From Prosthecobacter sp. SYSU 5D2 (lineage in GTDB: Bacteria > Verrucomicrobiota > Verrucomicrobiia > Verrucomicrobiales > Verrucomicrobiaceae): a stretch of 64,000 nt of DNA. The notes under the pieces were generated by a model. The model was not told the DNA's origin. It searched no databases and saw only the letters and a program-made list of their open reading frames with translations. Positions 9,801 through 18,338 of the stretch are shown in pieces. The position numbers and the translations under genes were made by a program. The number at the start of each line of letters is the position of its first letter. Within the stretch, counting starts at the first letter, position 1. The stretch spans positions 62,001-126,000 of the forward strand of contig NZ_JBBYXL010000002.1 of the NCBI RefSeq assembly GCF_039655865.1, read 5' to 3'.

Positions 9801-12399
9801 GTCCGCCGTCCTCAGCGGGGACCCGGCCTTCAGCATCTTCACGGAGATGCCCATAGGCTCATTGGCAACAGATAAAACGGCGGGCATGTTCGTCACCTAT
9901 GCGCCTACCTCTCCCGGTGTGCATATAGCCACGCTCACCATCACCTCCAACGACTGGGATGACTCCACCTATGAAATCACCTTCTCCGCCGAAGGCATCC
10001 AGGAGCCGGATCTCCAGGTGGAACTGGCCGGGGATGGCACGCCTGTTGCCGCAGGTGGCCGGGTGGATTTCGGCAGCAGCGCCCTCGGTGTCGCCACGCC
10101 CAACCAGACCCTGAATGTCATCAACGCCGGCAACGCCACCCTGGAAAACATCTCGGTGGAAATCGTCGGTGCGGCCAAAGATGATTACGGCTTGGTGTTC
10201 GTTCCCGGTGCCTCCTTGCTGGAGGGCGGCAGCACCAACCTGGTGGTCTCCTTCACCCCCTCCCAGGCGGGCACCCGCACCGCCACCCTCCGCATCCGCA
10301 GCAATGATCCTGATCAGCCCGAGTATGACATCAGCCTGACCGGAGCCTCCCTGGCCATGCCAGAAATCGTGGTGGAAACCTCCGGCGGCACCAATTTGGT
10401 GGACGGCTCCGGCACCATCCAGTTTGGCAATGTCCCCGTCGGCGGCTCCGGCAGCCAGCAGATTGTCATCAAAAACACCGGTAATGCTCCGCTCACAGGC
10501 ATTTCCGTCAATGTCATTGGCCAGCCCCAATACACTGTCACGGTTTCCGCGCCGGCCACCATTGCCGCCGGGGCCAGTGCCACGGTGGAAATCACGCTCA
10601 GCCCCCTGGCTGCCGTGCCTGTGATCGCCCAGCTGGAGATCAGTAGCAATGACAGCGATGAAAATCCCTTCAATCTGACGCTGAACGGCAGCGGCATTTC
10701 CGCACCGGAAATCGCCGTGGAGGTGGGTGCCGCCGCGCTCGCGGACGGCGGGCCAGCGGTGGCGTTTGGCAGCGTTTCCGCCGGTCTGTCCGCCACCCGG
10801 ACCTTTACCATCCGAAATGCCGGCAATGAAGCCCTGACCGGGCTGGTCCTCAGCCTCGACGGCGCAGGATTCAGCAACACCGGTCTGGGCCAGACCAGCC
10901 TGGCCGCCGGCCAGAGCCTGACCTTTGATGTGACCTTCAGCCCGTCCGCCGAGGGGGATTTCTCCGCCACGCTCCAGATCGCCAGCAACGACGCGGATGA
11001 GAATCCCTTCGACATCGCGCTCACCGGTACCGCCACGGCCCAGGTGGGCGGCAAGCCCGTGTTTGGTCCCATCACCCTCGGACCTAGCAGCGTGGCCCAG
11101 CCGGTAAACCAGACCATCGCCGCCACCCAGTCCCCCACGCGTTACAGTGCCAAAGGGCTCCCCAAAGGCGTCAAGATCAACCCCCTCACGGGTGAGCTTA
11201 CGGGCGCACCCACTGCCCCGCGTCTGGTCAAAGGCCAGGTGCAGCCCTATGAAGTGGTGTTCACGGCCAAAAACAAAGAAGGCAGTACCAGCACGGATCC
11301 CATCCAGTGGTTGGTCACCCCTCTGGCCGACGGCATCGTCGGCACCTTCAACGGCCTTGTGTCCCGGCAGGCCGCCGTCAACGGGGCGGCGGGGTCGGAC
11401 ACCGGCTTTGGTGGCAGCATCAAGGTGGTGGTTTCTACGAAGGGCAGCTTCAGTGGCAGCCTGAAAAACGGTGCTGACACCCATGGTTTCAAGGGCTTTC
11501 TGGAGGTGCCAGAAGGCGGCGGCAATCCTGAAGCCACCGTGACCATCAACCGCAAAAAAGGCCTGAATCCTCTGGACCTGACCTTCACCGTCTATCCCCT
11601 GGATGCCACCGGCGGCAATGCCGGAAGGCTGGCCGGACAGGTCTCCCTTGACGGCCAGAACGCTGCGATAGACGCGTGGTTGGCCCAGGAAACCGGCCTG
11701 GCCACCGGCTCCTACAATCTGGCTTTTGACGACATCACCGGCAATGCGACCGTGCGGCCCGAAGGCAGCGGTTATGCCATCCTGAAGGTCAAGCCCAGGG
11801 CGGCGGTGAGCTGGACCGGGCTGCTGGCTGACGGCACCAAGATCACCGGCAGCAGCACCCTCGGTGCCAATGGCAGCGCCGGTCTTTACCAGGTACTTTA
11901 TAAAAAGACTGGCAGCCTGCTCATGGAGGTCGTCGTGGATCCTGGCACTGAGGTGGACGGTGACATGACCTGGCTGAAGCTGCCGCAGACGGGCAAAACC
12001 CCCGGCTACGCTGACGGATTTTTTGCCAGATGCAGCGTTTTCGGTGGTCTCTACACACCACCGGCCAAGAATGCACGGGTGCTTGACCTGCCTGAAAACA
12101 TCATCCTGGAACTGTGGGGAGGCGGGGATGTGAATCTGGTCTATCCTGCTACCCTGAGCGCCAAAAACGCAGTGACGGTGACTGATGCAGGGGAGAAGAC
12201 CAAACTGAAGATCAATGCCAAAACCGGGATCATCACCGGCGGTTTTGAGCAGCCTGGGACGAAAGTCAGGAAAGCCAAGGCCTATGGCCTGATGGTGCCT
12301 GGCCTGGGCGGGGCAGGTTTCTTCCTGTTGCCGGAGGACAGCGCCAGCCGTCCGGAAATCCTGTCGGGAGCCCTCTTCCTGGGCGAGGAGACGCCCTGA
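6895..12399 (+). CDS. Very large secreted protein: Gloeo/Verruco-type repeats, Fn3-like domain, four choice-of-anchor-D-like domains
   Basis: 1834 residues with a clear Sec signal peptide (MLLRYLTISLLFLSAAAAHAQ). Residues about 35-800 hold many degenerate repeats of the type FGAGTVFxxD...VHSFTG..GxxPxGxL with LWGTT motifs, matching the repeat family described in Gloeobacter and Verrucomicrobium. Next come an Fn3-like domain (about 810-905, WEFEWGPTTALG...GLAPYTTYYFRAVV), four tandem choice-of-anchor-D-like domains (about 935-1382, each ending ISSNDxDENPF.LTLNG or similar), a putative-Ig segment (about 1385-1475, LPKGVKINPLTGELTG) and a C-terminal beta-rich module that appears to repeat itself. 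No obvious PEP-CTERM or LPXTG tail is present. Likely cell-surface or matrix protein; molecular role unknown. It stands alone, with a terminator directly behind. Confidence 0.85.
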   Translation: MLLRYLTISLLFLSAAAAHAQTAASMEPVAGFGVGPGQPARAGLFYKESTGKFYGTSQSGGAFGAGTVFEMDETGRIQGLSFTEEKNEQAFPGSRPSSEFVESSDGWLWTTYTNYGLGNAQQLGGIVRLRPETGECQVMARFTGNTGLFPGSWPQGGLVRSADGNLWGTTFYTANNNTGAGTIFRIHEITGEFESVHSFPGTGGTSGGARPQGTLHNDGNGNLWGVTQFAGAAGNGSTSGSGSVFKFNMSTRAITVYNIFAGSNPQEGKITGSFPNNSLVPDGRGFLWGTISKDNTFGSVYKIEAATGNATHVADYNKNGNNLAVQLMRDHQGNLWGYTPAGGNNGVNKGSLFKVDSGTDMLTTEFSFSSLSGANADITGPASALVRTPDGQLWGTATTASGGWAAYKFNPNGAVFTRLAAGQVLTGYTPQAGVVGSPGSNWLWGSTSAGGLHGFGTLYRVDPVNGQMETLVHFTGTSGSAAGAEPSGTLAIAADGIVWGTTKLGGAGNFGTVFKYDPDTTVFTSVHAFTASGNGASPRGLILPGDGSHAWGVANNGTNGIVFKINTATSAFTNVFAFVSGTSTGRSPDCQLVEDASGFLWGTTTVSGANGDGSIFKVDPATGTTTVVYHFNNDSGQPLSTRAGGPRGSLFMDATGHLWGMWNYSSTSGVFRFNTATNTLENFFTDFVSASVYPNLKAYPGTLGTDQDGKLNFVVAESARNSDSLILTREVLFQIDPAEATPVAAKATVLEEGVIYQEGPANLPQGAFYAHSDGFLYGINSARGLNRDLSPAGGGMLYRVRTGPAVTTVMKPDSAYNPLYHSYASRTNATLRAMVSPNEQAITGWEFEWGPTTALGNTVTATPGAASEIGIMSTATLSGLAPYTTYYFRAVVHTAAGASYGRMLTLETDSIVNWPAPEGSQILVESPRGMALPESPSAGSVDLGRLLVGESWKQAVIARSVGPDNLNIQSAVLSGDPAFSIFTEMPIGSLATDKTAGMFVTYAPTSPGVHIATLTITSNDWDDSTYEITFSAEGIQEPDLQVELAGDGTPVAAGGRVDFGSSALGVATPNQTLNVINAGNATLENISVEIVGAAKDDYGLVFVPGASLLEGGSTNLVVSFTPSQAGTRTATLRIRSNDPDQPEYDISLTGASLAMPEIVVETSGGTNLVDGSGTIQFGNVPVGGSGSQQIVIKNTGNAPLTGISVNVIGQPQYTVTVSAPATIAAGASATVEITLSPLAAVPVIAQLEISSNDSDENPFNLTLNGSGISAPEIAVEVGAAALADGGPAVAFGSVSAGLSATRTFTIRNAGNEALTGLVLSLDGAGFSNTGLGQTSLAAGQSLTFDVTFSPSAEGDFSATLQIASNDADENPFDIALTGTATAQVGGKPVFGPITLGPSSVAQPVNQTIAATQSPTRYSAKGLPKGVKINPLTGELTGAPTAPRLVKGQVQPYEVVFTAKNKEGSTSTDPIQWLVTPLADGIVGTFNGLVSRQAAVNGAAGSDTGFGGSIKVVVSTKGSFSGSLKNGADTHGFKGFLEVPEGGGNPEATVTINRKKGLNPLDLTFTVYPLDATGGNAGRLAGQVSLDGQNAAIDAWLAQETGLATGSYNLAFDDITGNATVRPEGSGYAILKVKPRAAVSWTGLLADGTKITGSSTLGANGSAGLYQVLYKKTGSLLMEVVVDPGTEVDGDMTWLKLPQTGKTPGYADGFFARCSVFGGLYTPPAKNARVLDLPENIILELWGGGDVNLVYPATLSAKNAVTVTDAGEKTKLKINAKTGIITGGFEQPGTKVRKAKAYGLMVPGLGGAGFFLLPEDSASRPEILSGALFLGEETP

Positions 12400-12438
12400 A
12401 CCGGAAACCGGTTCGCCCCCCTCTTCATCCTAATTCCC

Positions 12439-12468
12439 AAAAGCCGGAGCATATGCTCCGGCTTTTTT
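12439..12468 (+). terminator. Intrinsic terminator after the 1834-residue secreted protein
   Basis: A perfect inverted repeat GCCGGAGC-atat-GCTCCGGC followed by TTTTTT, 40 bp after the stop codon at 12399. The A run on the 5' side could also let it work weakly on the other strand. Confidence 0.9.
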
Positions 12469-12655
12469 GCACCGTCTTGCGCTGAACTGTGAACCGAGAT
12501 TCATGGCCTGCCGCTTCTACCGTGAAGAAAGCCCTGAGCATGGCGGGTCCGGGCTTGCTGAGAGGCGCAGGCGGCGCAAGATAGAGCCATTCTTTTCGAT
12601 TTGTTTTACTGCCCGGCAGCTTAATTTTTTCAGAACAACCCGACCCCAACCCCCT

Positions 12656-13777
12656 ATGAACCTCACACGCACAGCTTACGGCACCTGGAGTGGCGGCAAA
12701 TTCATGCACTTCGGCGAAATGCTGGATGACGCCCGGTATATCCAGATGATCCGGGATTCCTTCGACAAAGGCGTCCGCACTTTCGTCACCGCAGATGTTT
12801 ATGGCGTGGGCCGTGCGGATTCCATGCTCGGAGAGGCGCTGCAGGGGCTGCCGCGTGATGAATACTGCCTGGTGGGCATCGTGGGTCATGACTTTTACTC
12901 CGGCCAGCGGGCTGGGTCCAAGGGCTATCCGCGCTTCACTGAAGCCAGCCTGCACCAGCCGGAGCAGTACGCAGGCTACCTGCAAATGGCCACGGAGGAA
13001 TCCCTGAAGCGCTGCCAGGCCAGCAAGTTTGACTGCCTGCTGCTGCATAATCCGGATACGGTGGGCTATACGAGCGAAGCAGTGTGGGACGGGCTGGCCG
13101 CCTTGAAGGACAAGGGGCTGACAGACCGACTGGGCATCGCTCCGGGACCGGCGAACGGTTTTACGCTGGACATGATCGAGTGCTTTGAGCGTTTTGGTGA
13201 CCGGATGGAGTGGGCGATGATCATTTTGAACCCGCTGGAGCCCTGGCCCGGCCAGCATGTGCTGCCTGCCGCCAAGAAGCACGGGGTGGATATCCTGACA
13301 CGGGTGGTGGACTACGGCGGCATCTTCCATGACGATGTGAAACCGGGGCACAAGTTCCGCGATGGCGACCACCGCAGCTACCGTCCGGCGGGCTGGGTGG
13401 ACCATGCCAGCGAGAAGCTGGAGAAGATCCGCCACATTGCCGACAAGCACGGACTGACCATGCTGCAACTGGCCTGCCTGTGGGATCTGGCCCAGGAGCC
13501 GGTGAAGAGCGTGGTGCCAACGCTGATCCAGGAAGCTGGCGAGGGTGCCCGCAGCATCGAAAGCAAACTGGAAGAGCTGGCGGCGCTGCCTGCTGAAAAC
13601 GTGCTGAGCGCGGAGGAGGTCGAGGAGATCCGCGAGATCGGCGACAACACCGGCTGTATGATGCTGAAAGGCGCGAGCCAGCGACACGAAGGCCAGGAAG
13701 CCCGGCCCGATGAGTGGCCGATGCGGCCGGAGCTGCTTTCCTTGGCCGGACGCTGGAATCTGGGCACGGCGTGGTAA
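12656..13777 (+). CDS. Aldo/keto reductase family oxidoreductase
   Basis: 373 residues from ATG 12656. The upstream extension to 12467 is basic, overlaps the terminator and is rejected. The TIM-barrel pattern of the family is visible: FDKGVRTFVTADVYGVGRADSMLGEAL (D...Y, split from the nucleotide fold), the LLLHNPDT strand with its histidine, GLTDRLGIAPGP, and the C-terminal SIESKLEEL helix. The substrate is unknown; the family reduces or oxidises sugars and keto compounds with NAD(P)H. It is monocistronic between two terminators. Confidence 0.82.
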   Translation: MNLTRTAYGTWSGGKFMHFGEMLDDARYIQMIRDSFDKGVRTFVTADVYGVGRADSMLGEALQGLPRDEYCLVGIVGHDFYSGQRAGSKGYPRFTEASLHQPEQYAGYLQMATEESLKRCQASKFDCLLLHNPDTVGYTSEAVWDGLAALKDKGLTDRLGIAPGPANGFTLDMIECFERFGDRMEWAMIILNPLEPWPGQHVLPAAKKHGVDILTRVVDYGGIFHDDVKPGHKFRDGDHRSYRPAGWVDHASEKLEKIRHIADKHGLTMLQLACLWDLAQEPVKSVVPTLIQEAGEGARSIESKLEELAALPAENVLSAEEVEEIREIGDNTGCMMLKGASQRHEGQEARPDEWPMRPELLSLAGRWNLGTAW

Positions 13778-13785
13778 GGTGAGGT

Positions 13786-13883
13786 CACGCTCTGGCGAGC
13801 GCGGCTACAATCAGCTGCCTGCGCAAGCAGGTGGCTGAAGAGCCATGTGATCCCGGCAACCACGCTCTGGTGAGCGCGGCTAC
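13786..13883. repeat. REP-like repeat pair
   Basis: CACGCTCTGGYGAGCGCGGCTAC occurs twice in the same orientation (13786-13808 and 13861-13883). Each copy contains a CGCTC-tggy-GAGCG hairpin followed by the tail CGGCTAC. Between them lies another imperfect hairpin with a GCAA loop (CAGCTGCCTGC/GCAGGTGGCTG, 13812-13837). A related hairpin ending in GCGCGGCTA occurs at 43997-44020, which suggests a dispersed REP/BIME-like family. Confidence 0.6.
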
Positions 13884-13890
13884 GGGCACG

Positions 13891-13921
13891 AAAAAGGCGG
13901 AATCCTCACGGATTCCGCCTT
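13891..13921 (-). terminator. Intrinsic terminator of the RRM protein gene
   Basis: On the minus strand AAGGCGGAATCC-gtga-GGATTCCGCCTT is followed by a T run (the AAAAA at 13891-13895 of the plus strand). It lies 33 bp beyond the stop of the 13954-14421 gene. The stem is long and perfectly paired and could also stop plus-strand transcription. Confidence 0.85.
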
Positions 13922-13953
13922 CAAAATGTTCGACTGGCTAGGCCAGGGAAGGA

Positions 13954-14421
13954 TTACCAGCGCTCGCCGCCTTCACCCTTGCCGCCGCGATCGCGGTCCC
14001 AGCTCTTGCCGCCACGGCCACCGCCGCCGCCGCCACCACCACCGTAGCCGCCACGGCCACCGCCGCCGCCGCCACCACCACCGTAGCCGCCGCGACCACC
14101 GCCGCCGCCGCCGCCACCACCGTAGCCGCCACGGCCACCGCCGCCGCCGCCACCACCGAAGGCAGGACGCTCTTCTTTCGGACGGGCTTCATTGATCGTC
14201 AGGGAGCGACCACCGAAGTCTTTGCCATTCAGGCCTTCAATGGCTGCTGTCATGGCTTCCGGTGTGTCCATGCTGACGAAGGCGAACCCACGTGGGCGAC
14301 CGCTCTCGCGATCCATCGGCAGGAAGACATCGGTAACGCCGCCGAATTGGGAGAAGAGATCGCGCAGATCAACATCGGTGGCACTGAAGGGGAGATTCCC
14401 CACATACATTTTCGTATTCAT
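13954..14421 (-). CDS. Glycine-rich RNA-binding protein with one RRM
   Basis: 155 residues. Residues 1-80 are a complete RRM: RNP2 [11 protein letters not shown]1 RGFAFVSM, and the [17 protein letters not shown] tail. Residues about 90-140 are almost pure glycine with RGGY blocks at a 13-residue period, and the end is [17 protein letters not shown]. This resembles bacterial and cyanobacterial Rbp proteins and plant glycine-rich RNA-binding proteins, which bind single-stranded RNA and often respond to cold. The low-complexity RGG tail could add nonspecific RNA contacts or drive condensation (inference). It is transcribed alone and closed by its own terminator. Confidence 0.92.
   Translation of the reverse strand: MNTKMYVGNLPFSATDVDLRDLFSQFGGVTDVFLPMDRESGRPRGFAFVSMDTPEAMTAAIEGLNGKDFGGRSLTINEARPKEERPAFGGGGGGGGRGGYGGGGGGGGGRGGYGGGGGGGGGRGGYGGGGGGGGGRGGKSWDRDRGGKGEGGERW
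14008..14157 (-). repeat. 39-bp in-frame tandem repeat in the Gly/Arg tail of the RRM protein
   Basis: A 39-bp unit begins at 14008, 14047, 14086 and 14125 (plus strand, start GCCGCCACGG or GCCGCCGCGA). The period is a multiple of three, so copy-number change would lengthen or shorten the GGRGGY tail by 13 residues without a frameshift. Confidence 0.85.
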
Positions 14422-14620
14422 TTCGGTAATAGCTGAGTGGTCACTGAATTATGATCAGCCAGAACCCTCACCGACGAAACATTCACCTGATGAACTTCTG
14501 GACCTAACCCTCAAACAGGTGGACGCATCGGAGGTGTTGCAGAGGAAGAGTTTGAATGCAAGCATTATTCTTGTAGCAGGGAATGCTTGTTTCAGCAGGC
14601 TGTGCTATCCTGGGATCCCT

Positions 14621-15373
14621 GTGCGCCACGCCGTCAATACTGACTTTACCCTCCTGGATGAGACCGATGATTTCATCGTGGTGGACAAGCCTGCGCCGCT
14701 GCAAGTCCACCCCAGCACGCCAAACGGCACGTGGACCCTATGGCACGGTCTGAATGAACTGCTGGCCTATGAGATGACCAATGGCGGCCAGATCTCCATC
14801 ATCAACCGGCTGGACCGGGAGACGAGTGGCACGGTGCTGGTGGCGAAGAACCAGCCGGCGGCGCGGCGCTTCGGCATCGCCATGCAGGAGCGGCAGTTTC
14901 ATAAATCCTACATGGCCATCGTCCATGGCTGGCCGGAGTGGGGGGAGCTGGACCTCAATGCGCCGGTCTTGCGCAAGGGTGACGTGGCCGAATCGCCCAT
15001 TTGGGTGAAGCAGATGGTGCATCCTGACGGGGCCGCCTGCCAGACGCGCTTCCGGCTTTTACAAAAGACGGTCCATCCGGTGGCCGGGCCGTTGGCGCTG
15101 GTGGAGGCCGCGCCGGTGACCGGACGCATGCACCAGATCCGCGTGCATCTGGCGCACCTGGGCCATCCTATCCTGGGGGATAAGATTTATGGGAAAGATG
15201 AGCGCTGTTATCTGGATTTCATCGAGACCGGCTGGACGCCTGATCTGGAGAACCGGCTGCATTTTTCCCGGCAGGCGCTGCATTCCCACCGGCTGGAGGT
15301 GAGAGCGGCGGATTTTTCCCTGGCCTGGGAGGCTCCAATCCCGGCGGAGATGGCGGCCTGGGTGGGCGGATGA
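14621..15373 (+). CDS. RluA-family RNA pseudouridine synthase
   Basis: About 250 residues from GTG 14621 (MRHAVNTDFTLLDETDDF); no ATG lies close to the conserved core. The catalytic motif is INRLDRETSG (aspartate in RLD), preceded by DDFIVVDKPAPLQVHP and followed by VTGRMHQIRVHLAHLGHPILGDKIYG and the HSHRLEV segment, all RluA signatures. There is no N-terminal S4 domain, as in RluA-like short members. The enzyme isomerises uridine in rRNA or tRNA; the exact site cannot be told. An upstream frame stays open as far as 14192 but overlaps the RRM gene antisense. Confidence 0.88.
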   Translation: MRHAVNTDFTLLDETDDFIVVDKPAPLQVHPSTPNGTWTLWHGLNELLAYEMTNGGQISIINRLDRETSGTVLVAKNQPAARRFGIAMQERQFHKSYMAIVHGWPEWGELDLNAPVLRKGDVAESPIWVKQMVHPDGAACQTRFRLLQKTVHPVAGPLALVEAAPVTGRMHQIRVHLAHLGHPILGDKIYGKDERCYLDFIETGWTPDLENRLHFSRQALHSHRLEVRAADFSLAWEAPIPAEMAAWVGG

Positions 15374-15424
15374 AGGGAGGATTTCCTTTGTTTAAATGGC
15401 TCCTTCGCAGACGTTGATGTTCCA

Positions 15425-16753
15425 GTGAAATTTGTCATTGCCTGTATCTTTTTTTCCAGCGCTGCCATGGCTGCGCCGGTGTCGTTTTCCAAACAGATCG
15501 TGCCCATTTTGGCGGATCAATGTCTGGAATGTCATCGGGCGGAAAAGGCCAAGGGCTCTTACCGGCTGGACACTTTTGAGCAGTTGCTGAAAACGGGCGA
15601 CAGCGATGCGGCTCCCATCGTGCCGGGCAAGGCGGAGGAGAGCGAGCTGTATGAGCTGCTGGTGGCCGACGATGATGCGGACCGCATGCCGAAGAAGGCG
15701 GACGCGCTGCCGGAAAAGGACATCGCGCTCATCCGCCAGTGGATCAATGAGGGGGCAAAGTTCGACGGCCAGGATGACAAAGCCGAGCTGACCTCCCTGC
15801 TGCCGCAAAAGAAAAATCAATCACCCGAAAAGTATCCGCAGCCCATTCCAGTGACGGCGATGGCGCTGAATGGCGATGGCAAGGTGCTGGTGACCAGCGG
15901 TTATCATGAAGTGCTGGCCTGGGACCCGGAGACGGGCAAGCTGCGGACGCGGCTGTCGGACATGCCGGAGCGTGTGCTGGGTCTGAGCTTTGTCAAAGGC
16001 GGCCCCTGGCTGGCCGTGGCAGGCGGCTCTCCGGGGCGCAGCGGTGAGGTTTGGCTGGTGAATTTTGCCAAACCCACGGAGCGCAAGCGCCTGGCGCAGA
16101 TGCGCGACTGTGCGCTGGGCGTGGTGACTTCGCCCGATGGCAAGTATCTGGTCTCCGGCGGCGCGGATAACCGCATCCGTTGTTATACCCTGCCGGAGGG
16201 GAAGGAAATCTGGAACCTCGAAGCTCATGCGGATTGGATTCTCGCCGTGGCCATGAGCCCGGACGGCAGCCACGTCGCAACCGCCAGCCGGGATCGCACG
16301 GCGAAGGTGATGAAGACGGCCACACGTGAGATCGAGGGCACTTTTACAGCGCACAGTGTGCCCGTGCTGAGCATCGCCTTTGCCCCCGATGGCCAGACGC
16401 TGATCTCTGGCGATGCCGACGGCCAGGCCCGGCCCTGGGGGCTGGATGGCAAAGGCGTGAAAGACACCACCCTGCGCCCGGCAGGCCGCTCCGCTGTGCT
16501 GGCCGTGAGCTATCTGGATGGCAATACGCCCCTAACCGGAAGTGCCAGCGGCCAGGTGAGTGTCATTGATGCCAAGACGCGCAAGACCAGGAGCACCCTG
16601 GCCAAACATGAAGACCGCGTGAATGCGCTGCTCGTTTTCGGCGCAGGTGAAAAGCAGAAGGTCATCACCGCCAGCCATGACGGTGAGGTTCGGGTGAGCT
16701 CATCGAAGGATAACAAAGAGTTAGGCAAATTCATCGCCAGTCCGGGTTGGTGA
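15425..16753 (+). CDS. Exported c-type cytochrome (PSCyt1-like) fused to a WD40 propeller
   Basis: 442 residues from GTG 15425 with a signal peptide (KFVIACIFFSSAAMAA). The first ~110 residues form the planctomycete-type cytochrome c domain: SKQIVPILADQCLECHRA (CxxCH haem site), then the MPKKADALPEKDIALIRQWI helix. The rest is WD40-like: VVTSPDGKYLVSGGADNRIRCY, VAMSPDGSHVATASRDRTAKV, IAFAPDGQTLISGDADG. Such fusions are common in Planctomycetes and Verrucomicrobia and are thought to be periplasmic; their function is not established. The stop is 1 bp from that of convergent rtcR. Confidence 0.85.
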   Translation: MKFVIACIFFSSAAMAAPVSFSKQIVPILADQCLECHRAEKAKGSYRLDTFEQLLKTGDSDAAPIVPGKAEESELYELLVADDDADRMPKKADALPEKDIALIRQWINEGAKFDGQDDKAELTSLLPQKKNQSPEKYPQPIPVTAMALNGDGKVLVTSGYHEVLAWDPETGKLRTRLSDMPERVLGLSFVKGGPWLAVAGGSPGRSGEVWLVNFAKPTERKRLAQMRDCALGVVTSPDGKYLVSGGADNRIRCYTLPEGKEIWNLEAHADWILAVAMSPDGSHVATASRDRTAKVMKTATREIEGTFTAHSVPVLSIAFAPDGQTLISGDADGQARPWGLDGKGVKDTTLRPAGRSAVLAVSYLDGNTPLTGSASGQVSVIDAKTRKTRSTLAKHEDRVNALLVFGAGEKQKVITASHDGEVRVSSSKDNKELGKFIASPGW

Positions 16754-16754
16754 A

Positions 16755-18338
16755 TCACTTCACCCGCTCCCAGTCCAGCCCAAATCGCGCCAGGTACTTC
16801 TTCAGCCTGTCTGCATCGTTGGCCTTCGCTTTGCTGGCGCGTGAAACAGCAAAGAGCTTCCGTCCCGCATCCGACAGCGTTTTGCTCTCCCGGCAGATGC
16901 CGAGAACGTAATCAAGCTGCACCAGATCAAAGGGGTCCAGCTTCGACCGCTCTTCCTCACTGAGCACCGTGCACTGTGCACTGGCTTCCCCAACCCTCCA
17001 GCTCTCCATCAGCCGCGATTTCTCCTGCTCCACACATTCCACCGTGATGCGGCCCTTCGGCGCCAGCGTGGCCATGCGGGTAACGGCGGCATTCAGGTCG
17101 CGGAAGTTGGCACTCCATTTTGCCTCCGGGCTTCGCGCGAATTTCAGGAAGGCCTCGCGGGCCTCTTTGTTAAAGCGCACCTGACGGCGGTGGGATTTGG
17201 CAAAGCGTTCCAGTTCGAAGTCAAGATTTGCGCTGAGGTCCTCCCGCCGCTCTGCCAGGCTGGGCAGGGTGAAGGTCCACAAGTTAATTCGTGCCAGCAA
17301 GTCATCACGAAATTTGCCAGCCGCCACCTCGGCACGCAGGTCTCGGTTGGTCCCGGCGATGAGCTGGAAGTCGCTGGAGACCGCCTTGTCGGAGCCGAGC
17401 GGGAGAAAGGTTTTGTCCTCCAGCGCGCGCAGCAGCATGGCCTGTTCATCCAGGCCCAGCTCGCCGATCTCATCCAGAAAGATGAGCCCTTTATCTGCCT
17501 CCTTCAGCAGCCCTGGCCGGTCCGCCTGCGCACCGGTGAAAGCTCCACGCCGATGGCCAAAGAGCGCGCTCATGGCCTGGTCACCTCGTAACGTGGCGCA
17601 GTTCACTTCAACAAACCTTCCGGTTAGGCCAGCTCGTGTGCGGCGCAGGTCATAGATGCGCGAGGTCAGCAGGGACTTGCCCGCACCTGTCGGCCCCATA
17701 ATGAGCATTGGAGCTTTTGAGTTCACCGCCACCAGTTCGATCTGGCTGATGAGCTTGTTAAACGCATTGCTCTTCGTGGCGATGCCGCTCTTCAGGAAGT
17801 CCAGCGTCTTCTCCTGCTCCTGGGCAAAGCGCGTGGCCAGCCGGTCATACTTGGACAGGTCCAGATCAATGATCTCATAGCGCCCGCTAGCCTTGGTGTC
17901 GCGTCCATTGACGCGGGTGGGGGAAGTTTGCAGCAGCCGCGCCGGGATGAAATTGGCCTCGTTCAGCAGGAACCAGCAGATCTGCGCCACATGCGTCCCC
18001 GTGGTCAGGTGAATGAGATAATCCTCTTTTTCTGATTTAAACGCATACTTGGTTATGAAGTCATACAGTCCCTCATACACAATCTGAAAATCCCAAGGGT
18101 CCGCAAAGCAGATTTCATTCACCACCACCGTCGTCTCTGGCGAGATCAGGCCAATGTCCGCCACCACCTGCTGCGCCAAGTCCATGAACTTCGGCTCCAC
18201 CAGCAGCTCCAGCCGAGAAATCAGCAAATCTTCTTGCTGGCACATGGACACCGTCGGTCGCCACCGCGACCACCTATCCACCCCCTGCGCCCGGTCCAAC
18301 GAGGTGCCTAAAAAGCCAAAAACGACGGTGGATTTCAT
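16755..18338 (-). CDS. rtcR: RtcR, sigma-54-dependent activator of the RNA-repair operon
   Basis: 527 residues, full length. The N-terminus KSTVVFGFLGTSLD and the EKEDYLIHLTTGTHVAQICWF block match the RtcR ligand-sensing (CARF-type) domain. Residues about 185-430 are an AAA+ domain with Walker A GPTGAGKS, the sigma-54-contacting loop GAFTGA, Walker B LIFLDEIGE and GTNRDLR. The C-terminus carries a DNA-binding helical region ending RLKKYLARFGL. In enterobacteria RtcR is switched on by RNA fragments with 2',3'-cyclic phosphate ends and drives rtcBA through sigma-54. The divergent sigma-54 promoter at 19105 is its expected target. The start codon overlaps the toxin stop (ATGA, 18335-18338), so translation is probably coupled to the toxin-antitoxin genes. 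Confidence 0.95.
   Translation of the reverse strand: MKSTVVFGFLGTSLDRAQGVDRWSRWRPTVSMCQQEDLLISRLELLVEPKFMDLAQQVVADIGLISPETTVVVNEICFADPWDFQIVYEGLYDFITKYAFKSEKEDYLIHLTTGTHVAQICWFLLNEANFIPARLLQTSPTRVNGRDTKASGRYEIIDLDLSKYDRLATRFAQEQEKTLDFLKSGIATKSNAFNKLISQIELVAVNSKAPMLIMGPTGAGKSLLTSRIYDLRRTRAGLTGRFVEVNCATLRGDQAMSALFGHRRGAFTGAQADRPGLLKEADKGLIFLDEIGELGLDEQAMLLRALEDKTFLPLGSDKAVSSDFQLIAGTNRDLRAEVAAGKFRDDLLARINLWTFTLPSLAERREDLSANLDFELERFAKSHRRQVRFNKEAREAFLKFARSPEAKWSANFRDLNAAVTRMATLAPKGRITVECVEQEKSRLMESWRVGEASAQCTVLSEEERSKLDPFDLVQLDYVLGICRESKTLSDAGRKLFAVSRASKAKANDADRLKKYLARFGLDWERVK

Noticed and set aside
9859-11484. 541-residue minus-strand open frame
   Set aside because: It is a shadow of the repetitive anchor-D-like domains; its Gly/Ala/His-rich composition is typical of antisense of GC-rich repeats.
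14008-14157. CRISPR-like regular repeats
   Set aside because: The 39-bp units are contiguous without spacers and encode an in-frame Gly/Arg tail.
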